Virus record (IMG/VR): IMGVR_UViG_3300030104_000331
Location: 1 to 25,445 of that record
Direction: 5' to 3' (one strand)
Length of the DNA stretch: 25,445 nt
DNA from: a virus
Positions 1-9,288 of the stretch are shown here, in pieces. How positions within the stretch are numbered: position 1 is the first letter of the stretch; every line of letters starts with the position of its first letter. The position numbers were made by a program, and so were the translations under genes. Below the pieces are notes generated by a model. It was not told where the DNA came from. It did no database searches and saw nothing but the letters and a program-made list of their open reading frames with translations.

Positions 1-4
1 TAAT

Positions 5-40
5 CCCCTGCTTTCGTAATGAGGCAGGGGGTTTCTTTTT
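5..40 (+). terminator. Rho-independent terminator for rightward transcription
   Basis: A perfect 7-bp stem, CCCCTGC (5-11) with GCAGGGG (24-30), has a 12-base loop and is followed on the plus strand by GTTTCTTTTT (31-40), the classic hairpin plus T-tract. The T-tract lies on the right, so it works best on transcripts entering from the left, outside the window. The same hairpin directly follows the last gene of the minus-strand block. It could also stop leftward transcription, but only ATTA is visible beyond it on that side. This suggests two convergent transcription units meeting here. Confidence 0.8.
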
Positions 41-3000
41 ACTGAATACCTAACTCCATCATCTCTTTATCTACTGAAAATACAGTAGGATCTTCTTCGT
101 TCTCTACTCCACCAGTAAACGGACCAACTCTAGTTGAAAATGGCTGATTTTGTAATCCTCGACCAGTAGCCTTAACAGTTGCTTTTACTGCGTCACCTAC
201 TGCAGCGGTTGTACCACCAAAAAATCCTTTATCAGAGTAGTAGGTAAAATATTCTTTGATGGCTTGCCCAGTAGTTCGTCTAATTTTAGGGTTAGCACTT
301 AGCATTCCCATTAGGGTTTCGGGTTGCTTGAACAACTCTATCAAAGCAGCATTTTTATTTATGTTTGGAAACTTATCAAATTGGTTCTTGATAAACTGTG
401 AGCCGATTGCTGCAGCTTGTAGTGATGCATCACCTCTACCAAAGAGAACACCTAAGTTAGCACCTGCTATTCTGGCAAGGTTTCCTGCAATGTCTGGTAG
501 ACCTTTTATCACTTGATCAAATTGATCAGGAGACATTTTAGTTTTCTCAATACGAATTGCCTCAGCTAGAGCTATACCAATAGCATTCTGTTCCTTAGCT
601 GATATTACATTAGACTTTACCATTAAAGTCAGCAAGCTAGTGTCCTGACCATCTCTACCGCTTCGTGGTGTGAGTAGCTCATCTGCTAACTTAAATACGT
701 CTATGTCTCCGTTGGCGTTTCTTGATCTCTTTACTACACCATCGATAGTAGCATTTCTGAAATCAATCATTTGTTCCATGCTTTTAGCTTCTGTCGCCAA
801 TCTTGCGTACCCATCAACAGGATCATTATTTACAGCATCAATAATGGCATCAGGTAATTGACCAGTTTCAGCGGCATAGTTTAAATCATCTGCCATCTCT
901 TTAGCAATTCTCTGAGCATCAACCATTAGATCCATGTCAGCTTTTAGCTCTGGAAACCGTGTGATCAACTCTGCATTATTTGTATAAAAGTCTTCGACTG
1001 TTTGTAGATCAATCTGACCATCAGTACCCTTAAAAGACATAACCTTAGCTCGTAGGAAGTTTTCCTGAGCCTCAGACATCTCTGCCCCTAATTCTATTCG
1101 AGTTCCCTCATCCCTGATAGCTACCTTATTAGGAGTGTCTACACCTGCATTGTTATTAGGATCATAGAAATCACTAGCTCCATCGACAAACTCTTCGTCA
1201 GTAATAGGTTCAGGATTTCTTTTGTAAGTCGCTCCTTCAGGACGATTAAACTCAGCATCAAGTCTTCGGGCATCTGCAGAACTTTCTGGTGGGAAAATTC
1301 TAGTGCCATCATCCATCGTAAAGCCATCGGCTTGTTCTTCTGAGAAAGGAAAACTAGTATTCTCTGGGTATATCACATCATCTCTGGTAGCTATATTAGC
1401 ATCATCATCACTAGCTCTACGTCCATCATCCCCAAGTCTAGTTGCATTTACTTCAGCTTGTCTGGCTGCAATATCTGCTTCGGCTGCTTCTCCTAGTGGT
1501 CCTGCTTTTGTATCAGCTTGTGCAGCGGCTTCTTGCATCTCATCAAAATTAGTTCTGGCATCTCTACCACCGCCCCCAAATCCTGTAGATAAAACATCTT
1601 GAGGTCTTATATTAGTACCGCCAGTAGAAGACATTCCAAGAACTTGTTTGTTCCAGTATCTACTAAATTGCTCATTTAATGCACGACTGAAACCTCTAGC
1701 TTGACCGACTACTTCTCCTACGTCACCGCCAATATCATCGAGTTCATTTAAAGTAGCGTCTGCCAACAGGTCTAAAATACCTGCTTGTCTAAATTGATTA
1801 TTTGCAACCGCTGTTCGGGCATCATTCAAGAGAATACTTCTTAATTTAAGAAGATCTCCTATTTGAATGGATTCTTGATTTAATAATGCGTTTATTGAGT
1901 TGTTTAATTGAGGATCATCTGTAAGTGACATTCCTGGTAGTAATCTATTATCAATTACATCTCTAACCGTAGCAGCTAACTGTCGCCCTGATACACTTAT
2001 ATTTTTAGGTATTCGATCCCATAAGGCTGTCTCGGTAGCTCTCCAGTTATCTTTAGCCTCAAATAAAATTCTTTGGGCGGCAATAGATGCGCTATCAATT
2101 GCTGCATTATTAGTTAGGTTACTAAATTGTTTTTGAGCGTTTTGATTGGCTACATAAACTGCAGTCGAAATTGCTTTTTGATAAGCGTTCTGAGCTATAG
2201 CTTCTGCAGCTTTAGGGTTATTACCTCTAGCCAGTATGTCAGAGCTTTGTAGAAGACCACCGATAGCGTCAGTTATTCTTTTCTTAACATCTACGTCAAA
2301 CTCTGTATCGTTCTGTAAGGCTCTCTGAACGGCTGCTAGGGCAGGGTTATTGGAGATAGATCCTGCAGGTAATGCGCTTGGGGGTACACCTTCCTCTCTA
2401 AGGTTTTTCTGGTTAGTAACTGCCTCATCCATATTCCGAAGAATAACTTCTGGGGTGTATAATTTAGCTTCTTCTCTTAATGCAGTGGCTCTTTCTAGCT
2501 CATTATTTCTCTCAGCCAGAGTAGCCTCGTCTAGTAGTTTAGTCTCTGCTTCTTTTAAAGAAACTAGAAGAGAATTAAAGGCAGCGTCTTGTGCAGCCCC
2601 TTTTCCAATCCTAGCCTTAAAAGTTTTTATAACAGGACCACCTACTGCTTTTACACCTGAGTAGATTGAAGATGGATTTCTACCAAAAATGTTCCCTACA
2701 AATTCTGCAAACATTTCTAAAGGTGCGCTTGCTTCACCTGCAGTAGCTTCACTCAACCCTGCTACGGCTGCAGATCCCCCTGCAGTAGCGGCACTTTCAC
2801 CTGCTAGAACTTTTGCTGCGCTTTCACCGCCTTCTTTCAGTAATGTGTATAAGGTAGCACCTGCTACGATAGGGGCATTCTCCCCAATAATTTCCCCACC
2901 TTTAAATATAGATTTATTGACACCCTCAAATTCATCTGCGCTATCAGCATAATCAATCTGATCTACGCCCACAGCATCATATACAGGATTTACGACTGTT

Positions 3001-3440
3001 TCGACTGTATCTCGTACACTTTGACCACCACCTACAGGGTTTGGACTAGAGAATAGAAAATCATCAGGGTCAGTGCTGACATCCCCACCTAACTTATTTA
3101 TTCCTGTTCTAGCTAAACTCTCTACGCCTTGCAGAGCCATGTTAGTCATATCTACAGGCATACCAAGAAAATTAGTCAGACCAGTATTAACGCCTTGCAT
3201 CCCTGCATTAAAGGCTCCTACATCTCTAACGTCTTTTCCTGTACTTATATAATCAAGTATCTGGCTAGAGGTTATTTGACCCGACTCAATTGCCGATTTT
3301 ATGTCTAAGAAATCACCATTAACTGTTACAACATTGTCTCCAAGTTGTTCAACTAGTCGCTCGATAACCCTATCATCTTCATACTCTTCCCTAGCAGAGT
3401 TTAGAGTATCTATATCAAGTTGTGTTTGCTCTTCTGCCAT
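39..3440 (-). CDS. Giant internal virion (ejection) protein, putative
   Basis: This 1133-aa protein is the last and largest gene of the late block. No enzymatic motif is recognised; in particular I see no lytic transglycosylase signature like that of T7 gp16. The N-terminus is acidic, then a stretch rich in Ala/Gly (roughly 190-245) is hydrophobic enough to touch membrane. A long helical middle (about 280-600) contains ETALWDRIP and a region rich in Leu, Asp and Arg that looks coiled. About 620-790 is low-complexity and Asp/Glu-rich. Position and size match the internal core proteins that podoviruses eject to form a DNA channel across the envelope. It starts 8 nt after the upstream 872-aa gene with only a weak purine-rich ribosome site (GAGTGAGAA). 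The role is inferred from size, composition and position. Confidence 0.6.
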   Translation of the reverse strand: MAEEQTQLDIDTLNSAREEYEDDRVIERLVEQLGDNVVTVNGDFLDIKSAIESGQITSSQILDYISTGKDVRDVGAFNAGMQGVNTGLTNFLGMPVDMTNMALQGVESLARTGINKLGGDVSTDPDDFLFSSPNPVGGGQSVRDTVETVVNPVYDAVGVDQIDYADSADEFEGVNKSIFKGGEIIGENAPIVAGATLYTLLKEGGESAAKVLAGESAATAGGSAAVAGLSEATAGEASAPLEMFAEFVGNIFGRNPSSIYSGVKAVGGPVIKTFKARIGKGAAQDAAFNSLLVSLKEAETKLLDEATLAERNNELERATALREEAKLYTPEVILRNMDEAVTNQKNLREEGVPPSALPAGSISNNPALAAVQRALQNDTEFDVDVKKRITDAIGGLLQSSDILARGNNPKAAEAIAQNAYQKAISTAVYVANQNAQKQFSNLTNNAAIDSASIAAQRILFEAKDNWRATETALWDRIPKNISVSGRQLAATVRDVIDNRLLPGMSLTDDPQLNNSINALLNQESIQIGDLLKLRSILLNDARTAVANNQFRQAGILDLLADATLNELDDIGGDVGEVVGQARGFSRALNEQFSRYWNKQVLGMSSTGGTNIRPQDVLSTGFGGGGRDARTNFDEMQEAAAQADTKAGPLGEAAEADIAARQAEVNATRLGDDGRRASDDDANIATRDDVIYPENTSFPFSEEQADGFTMDDGTRIFPPESSADARRLDAEFNRPEGATYKRNPEPITDEEFVDGASDFYDPNNNAGVDTPNKVAIRDEGTRIELGAEMSEAQENFLRAKVMSFKGTDGQIDLQTVEDFYTNNAELITRFPELKADMDLMVDAQRIAKEMADDLNYAAETGQLPDAIIDAVNNDPVDGYARLATEAKSMEQMIDFRNATIDGVVKRSRNANGDIDVFKLADELLTPRSGRDGQDTSLLTLMVKSNVISAKEQNAIGIALAEAIRIEKTKMSPDQFDQVIKGLPDIAGNLARIAGANLGVLFGRGDASLQAAAIGSQFIKNQFDKFPNINKNAALIELFKQPETLMGMLSANPKIRRTTGQAIKEYFTYYSDKGFFGGTTAAVGDAVKATVKATGRGLQNQPFSTRVGPFTGGVENEEDPTVFSVDKEMMELGIQ

Positions 3441-3448
3441 TTATATTC

Positions 3449-6067
3449 TCACTCAGTATCTTCTGATTTTTGAAAGAAATCTGTATCGGTTATTTTGGTG
3501 TTTTTCTTTTGTGCCGTACCGTTGATGTCTTGGAAGATAGCATCTAACTCAGTGTAAACTTTTTGTAGTTCACCTAATTGTGTAAGCTGTTGAGTAATCT
3601 TACTCAAATCACTACCAGTAACCATGCCACTATCTCTATTAGTTTCTAATATACTTATACTATTACTAATTGCAGCTAAGGTATCTCGTACCTTGTTACC
3701 TGTTTCCATTGGACCCTGCCAGAACCTAGCAGTCTCAGGTAATGTACTTAGGATCTGTTGTTTCTGCCAGACACTATCTCTAGTTCCCTGCGCTGCAGCT
3801 AATGTAACCATAGTATAAACTCTGAGGTTAGTAACAAAGTTCATTGCAGCTAAGTTATCCTGCTTGGCTTTCCAACCACCTGCGTCAGAAACTTTACCGA
3901 CAACTCTGTTTATAACGCCTCTGATACCAACTGCACCTGCCATACCTTCTTCGACATCTTCAGGTATTTTATCTAAATCATTTTTAAATGCTGCAGCTTG
4001 ATCAATTTGGTCTTGGGTAACAGTAATCTGCAACTCACCATCCTGACCTACTACTTGTTCAATAGGTATAGGAGTACCCTTCACACCTTCGGAGGTTTGT
4101 GTAGTTAAGTCTACAATGGTAGTTCTACCTGCAAAGTCTTTACTTAGCTTATAAGTACCATTCTTAACACCTGCTATAATTCGCCTATTATCTTCAGTAT
4201 CGGCTAATCCAAGGTTGGTAAGCTGTACGTCAATTTCGCTAGGTTTATAGATTGAATAGCCTTTAGTTTCTGCATCCCTCTGTTCCTCCAGAGACTCTAC
4301 AGTCACTGACCCACCAGTAGAGTTAAACAAAGTACGAGATTGGAATGTATCTTTCGGTACAGCGGTTCCTGCCTTGTATTCTCGCTCAAACTTGAGAATA
4401 TTTTCATAAGTTTTTGGGTTATCAGTAAAGAATATTGCAGCCGCTTCTTGGTAAGCGTTGTAGTCAGTTTGCTCTTCGTTTTCTTTATCTAATAAAACCC
4501 TACGCTGTGCTAGTAGTGCTTTATAAGATTCCTCGTCTAACTCTTTTAACGTATCTATACCTTGCGTTGCTATAAACTGATCGATGTCGGTAGTAGAATT
4601 AAAATCAGTAGATATCATTCTTTCTATAACACTTGTATCTTGCATACTGTTATAGAAACCTTGAACTTTATTCTGTGCAGCTTCTGGCAATAGACCAGTA
4701 TCTAGCAAGGCTTTCATCTGTGTAGTAGTGAGCTTGAGTAAGTTTTCATCTTTTTCAAACCACTCTGGCGGCTTCTCTGAGATGTCGGTTAGTTCTTTCC
4801 AACTTTTCTCAAATTCTGCCATATCTCCAGATCCTGGATATTTAATAACGCCATTAGCTGCATCAGGTATGAAGAAACCATTCTCGTTTAGATATGCATC
4901 TAAGGCTAGTTCTTTTGCACTCTTACTTCTCTCGCTTTGGAATTTAGCGTCTTTTTCATTTTCTTTAGCTAATGAACTGAGTTTTGTTAGAGTTTTAAAG
5001 GTCTCTAAATCTTGTGCAGCCGTTGGGGAATTTGCATCTACTGGACCTAGTTTTGCTAATGCCGCATCATAGTATGAACTATCTTTATCTAACTGTTGTG
5101 ATGCTTGGGCTAGGTTTGAAGATTTGTCTATTGCTATTCTTAGCTGAATAGCACTGTCGATATTACCTTGGGCTTCTTTACCTAGCTTAAAGCTCCCTGC
5201 TTTGTATGCCTGTAATGTATTTAGGTCTAAAAGTGCAAGTTCTGCAGGATTATTCCAAGGCTGTTGGTCTATCTCTATTGCTTCCTCAATAACGATTGCA
5301 GCGTCAATTTCTGGAACTGCTCCATATTGCATCTTCAGTTTTCTGAGGTCAGCTAAAGTTTTACCATTTATATCTTTTTGGGTTAGTTGACCAACAACTT
5401 TGATTAGACCTCTACTTTTAGCCCACGCATCAATATCTGAAACCACATCAGGTCTTTGGTCGTTTACTGCTTGCGCTCTTTCTCCTTCCCAGTTTTCTTC
5501 GCGAAGTTTACCTAAGTCATAAGGCTCTGGCTGCTTACCAAATTCAAATGCACCTTTAGTCTCACCATCAAGTTCTCTCGATATTTCAGAAGCTTGACCA
5601 TCTGGTAGTGGTCCTAGTCCTAAAGTACTCATCTGATTATTGACAGAGTCTATCTGCATAGATGTAGGAGGTGCTACCTGATTTGTAATTACATCAGGAT
5701 TAAACTTTGCATTTTTCTCAAAAAATTCGGTTAATTTAGCAGGGTCATCGTAACCTGCATTTATTAAAGCTACTATTTGAGATTTTGCTACTGGACCTGA
5801 AGCACCCTGAGACAGCATAAAGGCGTCAGCTAAAGCGTCATTTTTCTTATCTTGTAACTCTTTAGCGTCCTGTGTCTTTTTTAATTCTCTAGCTGCAGCC
5901 CTATCTTCTCTGCGTTTATCCAGATCTTCCTGCATCTTAGCAGCCGCTTGCGTTTCAAGACCTGACACAAGAGGATCTACAAAACTAGCGAAGTAGTCGC
6001 GCTTCTTCTTGAAATCGCCTCTAGCAATACCTGCCCTGACTTTATTTGCTTCAGTCCTAAAACTCAT
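3449..6067 (-). CDS. Large putative internal virion protein
   Basis: This 872-aa protein has no recognised domain. The N-terminal 100 residues are strongly basic/acidic and helical (many Lys, Arg, Asp, Glu, Ala), consistent with coiled coil. The remainder is mixed helical with no signal peptide or clear membrane segment. The start is one base after the TAG of the 188-aa gene, and AGAGG lies 6 nt upstream of the ATG, so the two are translationally coupled. Lying between a 687-aa structural protein and a 1133-aa giant protein, it fits the set of two or three large internal proteins typical of podovirus virions. It could be an internal core protein or another virion component; the exact role is unknown. 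Confidence 0.6.
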   Translation of the reverse strand: MSFRTEANKVRAGIARGDFKKKRDYFASFVDPLVSGLETQAAAKMQEDLDKRREDRAAARELKKTQDAKELQDKKNDALADAFMLSQGASGPVAKSQIVALINAGYDDPAKLTEFFEKNAKFNPDVITNQVAPPTSMQIDSVNNQMSTLGLGPLPDGQASEISRELDGETKGAFEFGKQPEPYDLGKLREENWEGERAQAVNDQRPDVVSDIDAWAKSRGLIKVVGQLTQKDINGKTLADLRKLKMQYGAVPEIDAAIVIEEAIEIDQQPWNNPAELALLDLNTLQAYKAGSFKLGKEAQGNIDSAIQLRIAIDKSSNLAQASQQLDKDSSYYDAALAKLGPVDANSPTAAQDLETFKTLTKLSSLAKENEKDAKFQSERSKSAKELALDAYLNENGFFIPDAANGVIKYPGSGDMAEFEKSWKELTDISEKPPEWFEKDENLLKLTTTQMKALLDTGLLPEAAQNKVQGFYNSMQDTSVIERMISTDFNSTTDIDQFIATQGIDTLKELDEESYKALLAQRRVLLDKENEEQTDYNAYQEAAAIFFTDNPKTYENILKFEREYKAGTAVPKDTFQSRTLFNSTGGSVTVESLEEQRDAETKGYSIYKPSEIDVQLTNLGLADTEDNRRIIAGVKNGTYKLSKDFAGRTTIVDLTTQTSEGVKGTPIPIEQVVGQDGELQITVTQDQIDQAAAFKNDLDKIPEDVEEGMAGAVGIRGVINRVVGKVSDAGGWKAKQDNLAAMNFVTNLRVYTMVTLAAAQGTRDSVWQKQQILSTLPETARFWQGPMETGNKVRDTLAAISNSISILETNRDSGMVTGSDLSKITQQLTQLGELQKVYTELDAIFQDINGTAQKKNTKITDTDFFQKSEDTE

Positions 6068-6068
6068 T

Positions 6069-6635
6069 CTAAACCTCTTCTTCTACAGGTTCTTCCTCGC
6101 CACCCAACATGGCGGTCTGTTCTTCTTGCGTAGCTATAGAACCACTATCTGGAGAGGGCATAGACATCAGCCCCTGTAGAGGTTCAGGGATCTCTGGCTT
6201 TTCTTCTTCCAGTTTCTGATTTACATCCTCTGGATCTAGGGGTGTATCGGTAACTATGCTTAATGCGGAGCGTAGTAGAGTAGGGGTGATGACTATCCGA
6301 TCCTCATCATCGATACCCATGTCGTACTTCATATCCACACCTTTAGCCTGTATCTCTATAAATCGGGCTAGTGGACCTGCTATTAGTATAGCTAAGTCTA
6401 TTCCTACTTTACCTACTCGAATACCTTGAAGAAGAACTGTGGCTACAATAGTAGTAATCTGTGTATCTATCCCAAGCATGGCAAAAGTAAGTTCTTGTTG
6501 CTCAGGCTCTTCTAGCCTACTGATAAAATAATCGATAGCCTCGTCATACTCGTTTAAATCTGGTGGTCTATGCCAAGGCATATTCCTAGTATCCGAAGTA
6601 AAGTTCTCTCCAGGAATAGGTTGATCAAGCTTCAT
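6069..6635 (-). CDS. Conserved marine-phage structural-region protein, function unknown
   Basis: This is a 188-aa protein from the chosen start. An in-frame TTG at 6656 would add seven residues, but the ATG at 6635 has AGAGGA 8 nt upstream and begins MKLDQPIPGE, so I prefer it. The N-terminus, with PIPGE, NMPWHRPP and EAIDYFISRLEEPE (residues about 7-45), resembles from memory a family found in marine T4-like myoviruses and other marine phages that starts with a 'PGQSLT...PW.RPP' pattern. A hydrophobic stretch at about 60-93 (TTIVATVLL, LAILIAGPLA) could be buried helix or membrane-active. The C-terminus is acidic and Pro/Glu-rich. It overlaps the end of the 54-aa gene by 11 nt. No biochemical role is established that I can name. 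Confidence 0.7.
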   Translation of the reverse strand: MKLDQPIPGENFTSDTRNMPWHRPPDLNEYDEAIDYFISRLEEPEQQELTFAMLGIDTQITTIVATVLLQGIRVGKVGIDLAILIAGPLARFIEIQAKGVDMKYDMGIDDEDRIVITPTLLRSALSIVTDTPLDPEDVNQKLEEEKPEIPEPLQGLMSMPSPDSGSIATQEEQTAMLGGEEEPVEEEV

Positions 6636-6789
6636 CTGGTGTATCCTCTTCATCAAGTTTTTCTTCTAAGAGGTCAAAATACTCAGCGGTGTAGAAGAAA
6701 TCTTCACCTTTTGCTTCACGCAAGGCTTCTGGTGTTTTACCAGATAGAAAGCCTTTCACTGATTTTTTGATTGCTGTCTGAAAATCCAT
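6625..6789 (-). CDS. Small conserved-looking 54-aa protein
   Basis: An ATG-to-TGA reading frame of 54 codons (MDFQTAIKKS... ending in TPDEA) fills the otherwise empty gap between the 687-aa gene and the 188-aa gene. It begins 15 nt after the upstream stop codon and overlaps the following gene by 11 nt, the tight packing expected of a real phage gene. The N-terminal half is basic (KKSVKGFLSGK) and the C-terminal half acidic (LLEEKLDEEDTPDE). No domain is recognised. The packing suggests co-translation with the 188-aa protein. The ribosome site is weak (a few purines and AT-rich sequence upstream). Confidence 0.6.
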   Translation of the reverse strand: MDFQTAIKKSVKGFLSGKTPEALREAKGEDFFYTAEYFDLLEEKLDEEDTPDEA

Positions 6790-6804
6790 TTTTATTCCCT
6801 ATTA

Positions 6805-8868
6805 TTAACCACCAAGCCACCAAGGTTTAGTTGGTAGACCTAAAAGAGTACCACCTAGTTTAAATATCCCATCTAGGAATCCGCTACCGCCAGTTTGCTG
6901 ACTTTGTGCGTCCATCTGTGCAACCAATAATCTTAGTTCAGCATCTCTGTCTCCTGCAGCGGTCTTTTGAATAAAATCTAATAAGCTTTCTGCAGTATCC
7001 CAGATCCTGTTTTGTGCTTCTGTAGATATATCTAACTGATTTTTTACGTCTGTAGAGATAGCATCCCAAGTAGTCTCAAATTGCGTTAAAGTTACTTCTC
7101 TTCGCCACTTTGCATTAGATGTATCGATGTTATACTGCATCTCCTGATAGAACTTTTCACGACTATTCTGAATTTCAGCATTGAATGCTGACATGTCGTT
7201 TACTTCACCTGCATTGAATTGTCGTAAGCTATTTAATTCTGCAGTATTATGTCTCTGGATCTGTGTGTTTAATTCGTCATAAAACTTCGTAAAATCGTTC
7301 TTCTGTTCTGCAGTAAATAGACGCTGCGCATTTATAATTTTACTGTCTTCAAACAATGCTTGAGTACGATCTTGCTTATTAATCAGGGCAGCTTGTTGTT
7401 CGTTAGTTAAGTTCTTGAGATCCATTTCCAAGAAAGATTTAGCATTACTCACGGCTGCAGCTTGTCTGGCTCCTAAGTTAGCTTCCTCAAATCGAGCTAG
7501 TACGTTAGCTTTATTTATAATAGCTTGCTGTCTGTTGTCTAAATTCTTAACGGTAAGAGATTGAAAGAATGCAGACTCTTTCTCTGCTATCCCCAGTGTG
7601 GCTTCCATAATAGCTGTAGCCATTGCAGAGGTCTGGGCTGATCCAGTAATACCATCATAAGCCATTGTCTGAGCTACTGATCTAGCCATCTTCTGCGCCC
7701 ACTTAGGTATAACAGCTTGACCTTGATCGTTTACGAATTGCTCAGATATAATCTTTATCTGACCTGCAAGTGTAGCCTTCTCATCTAAGTAGTTGCCTTC
7801 TCCTAGTGCTTTCGCAAGGTTTCTACCTGATACAGTACTCATATCGATGATTGAGCTAAACTTTTGTGTGGCATAATCGTTTACTGCAACACCAACTTGA
7901 TTGACCGTACCGTCTTCGTTTCTACCAGTGGCGGCTCCTGTCATATCAGTCTCTATAGCAGAGGCATCAACGAGGTTATCATCATCGATAGTTCCAGTAG
8001 CAGCGGTCATGTCGAATGAACCATCTGCCATTTTCTCACTACTAGTCTCTGCAGTGTAGGTTGCTGCATCTGATGCATCAGTTTTAACCGCATCTACAGT
8101 AGCTACATTAGAGACTTGTGCGGCTGTTTGATTAAGACCATCAAAATCTATTTGATATTTAGGATCACTACCTAAGATATTAGTTCCTGTAGCGTTGGCA
8201 TTTAGCGTGGGTACGACATCCTCAAGCTTCATGTTTCTGTCAGCTAGAAACTTATTAGGATCGTCTACAATTGCTTGCATACCTGCTTGGTCTATACCTG
8301 CAGCCTTAGCCCATTCTAAAACTTTTTCAGTGATAGATAGCTCTGGCTCTACATTGTCAGCATTCTGTTCCGCTTCCTGTAAGACTTTAGCCGCGCCTTC
8401 ATCATCGCCACTATCTTTGAGCTTTTGTGCCATTGCTTGGTAACCTGTTAGCCCTGTTTTAGGATCTACAACTGTCAGCTTATCTACAAAATTACCTTGG
8501 TCGTTTTGAACGACTTCATATGGTAGACCTATAGCGTTGTAGGTATAGGTAAATCCATCTGCATTAGTATAATATTGTCTGCCATTTATGTTAGTAGTCT
8601 GATCTTCATCAGGATTTAAATTGTTAGCCCATCCTGCTAAATTACCAATAATGGATACAGGATTTAACATAGACATAACGCCACCAGACTGTGGTGCAGC
8701 CCCAGTTACATTATTACTGCTACCACCACCGTTTGGGTTTGGATCTACATAATTGTTTTCGCCATCACTATCGAAGACACTCCCTTCCGTAGAATAAGTA
8801 GAACCCGACTGACCTGCACCGCCACCATCGAACATATCAGTTACGCTATCAAATCCAAAAATACCCAT
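6805..8868 (-). CDS. Virion structural protein with FNA-type helical repeats
   Basis: This 687-aa protein has a Gly/Ser/Asn-rich disordered N-terminus (1-75) and a mixed middle with many Asp/Thr/Ala. About 440-590 is a long helical region with recurring Asn-Ala and Phe-Asn-Ala motifs (FNAGEVND, FNAEIQNS, SNAKWRRE). The C-terminus is hydrophobic and Gly/Trp-rich (FLDGIFKLGGTLLGL, then WWLGG). The helical repeat region closely resembles, from memory, a structural protein of marine T4-like myoviruses whose tail ends in a similar Gly-rich hydrophobic patch. The start ATG shares two bases with the Rz1 stop codon (TAATG), and GAAGGA lies just upstream. Internal virion protein is the likeliest role here; that is inference. 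Confidence 0.6.
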   Translation of the reverse strand: MGIFGFDSVTDMFDGGGAGQSGSTYSTEGSVFDSDGENNYVDPNPNGGGSSNNVTGAAPQSGGVMSMLNPVSIIGNLAGWANNLNPDEDQTTNINGRQYYTNADGFTYTYNAIGLPYEVVQNDQGNFVDKLTVVDPKTGLTGYQAMAQKLKDSGDDEGAAKVLQEAEQNADNVEPELSITEKVLEWAKAAGIDQAGMQAIVDDPNKFLADRNMKLEDVVPTLNANATGTNILGSDPKYQIDFDGLNQTAAQVSNVATVDAVKTDASDAATYTAETSSEKMADGSFDMTAATGTIDDDNLVDASAIETDMTGAATGRNEDGTVNQVGVAVNDYATQKFSSIIDMSTVSGRNLAKALGEGNYLDEKATLAGQIKIISEQFVNDQGQAVIPKWAQKMARSVAQTMAYDGITGSAQTSAMATAIMEATLGIAEKESAFFQSLTVKNLDNRQQAIINKANVLARFEEANLGARQAAAVSNAKSFLEMDLKNLTNEQQAALINKQDRTQALFEDSKIINAQRLFTAEQKNDFTKFYDELNTQIQRHNTAELNSLRQFNAGEVNDMSAFNAEIQNSREKFYQEMQYNIDTSNAKWRREVTLTQFETTWDAISTDVKNQLDISTEAQNRIWDTAESLLDFIQKTAAGDRDAELRLLVAQMDAQSQQTGGSGFLDGIFKLGGTLLGLPTKPWWLGG

Positions 8869-9113
8869 TATAGTTTTTCCTTCTCAGCATTACACTGGCG
8901 AATACGATCTCGCAGTAGTATGTAATCGGTAACCACTTCAGGAATTGCCTCATAAGCTTCATTTAAGACATCTAGCTCTGCAGCTAAAGTCTCAGTAAAA
9001 TCCTCTGAGTACTGTTCTACTGGTGGACAATAGATTTCTAAGTCGGTTCTATAGACCGTTTCCGCGCAGCCGCTTAATGAGACTAGGGCGATCAGTAATA
9101 CTATCTTTTTCAT
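8868..9113 (-). CDS. Rz1-like o-spanin lipoprotein
   Basis: This 81-aa protein starts MKKIVLLIALVSLSGC. It has a basic n-region, a hydrophobic core and the lipobox LSGC with lipidated Cys16, so it should be an outer-membrane lipoprotein. Spanin pairs join outer and inner membranes and disrupt the outer membrane in the last step of lysis of Gram-negative hosts. The frame stays open upstream to 9203, but the signal peptide only makes sense from this internal ATG (9113), so I trimmed it. The gene starts inside the last 22 codons of Rz in another frame (65-nt overlap), the hallmark Rz/Rz1 layout. The mature part has further cysteines (IYCPP and RQC) that could form disulfides. Confidence 0.88.
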   Translation of the reverse strand: MKKIVLLIALVSLSGCAETVYRTDLEIYCPPVEQYSEDFTETLAAELDVLNEAYEAIPEVVTDYILLRDRIRQCNAEKEKL

Positions 9114-9288
9114 GCTCTGCCATTTTCTTATAAAAGTCTGTTTTTTTCTTAGAGGCTTGGAGATCGTCTTTAAGTATTTTATTCTTTTCTTTATTAGCTC
9201 CAACGACTTTGCCCATCACATAAATGATAGGGATAGCCACTGCTAAAGCTCCAATAATGTAAGTTTTGATCTTACTAAAAATAAACAC
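9049..9288 (-). CDS. Rz-like i-spanin
   Basis: This 79-aa protein has one N-terminal membrane segment (about residues 9-30, TYIIGALAVAIPIIYVMGKV). A short Lys/Glu/Asp-rich helix follows (31-62), and the basic tail ends RLRGNGL. This is the topology of inner-membrane spanins. The start is GTG, overlapping the lysozyme stop (TAGTG), so translation is coupled. It is shorter than lambda Rz but within the range of small marine phage spanins. The identification rests on topology, position directly after a lysozyme, and the out-of-frame lipoprotein gene overlapping its 3' end. A small class II holin-like protein is the main alternative, but the long charged helix and overlapping Rz1 argue against it. 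Confidence 0.82.
   Translation of the reverse strand: MFIFSKIKTYIIGALAVAIPIIYVMGKVVGANKEKNKILKDDLQASKKKTDFYKKMAEHEKDSITDRPSLIKRLRGNGL

Noticed and set aside
6069-6656. TTG start at 6656 for the 188-aa gene
   Set aside because: The ATG at 6635 has the better-placed AGAGGA and gives the N-terminus that resembles the family.
8868-9203. Longer 111-aa version of the Rz1 gene starting at 9203
   Set aside because: The first 30 residues are basic and not signal-like; the lipoprotein signal peptide starts at the internal ATG at 9113.
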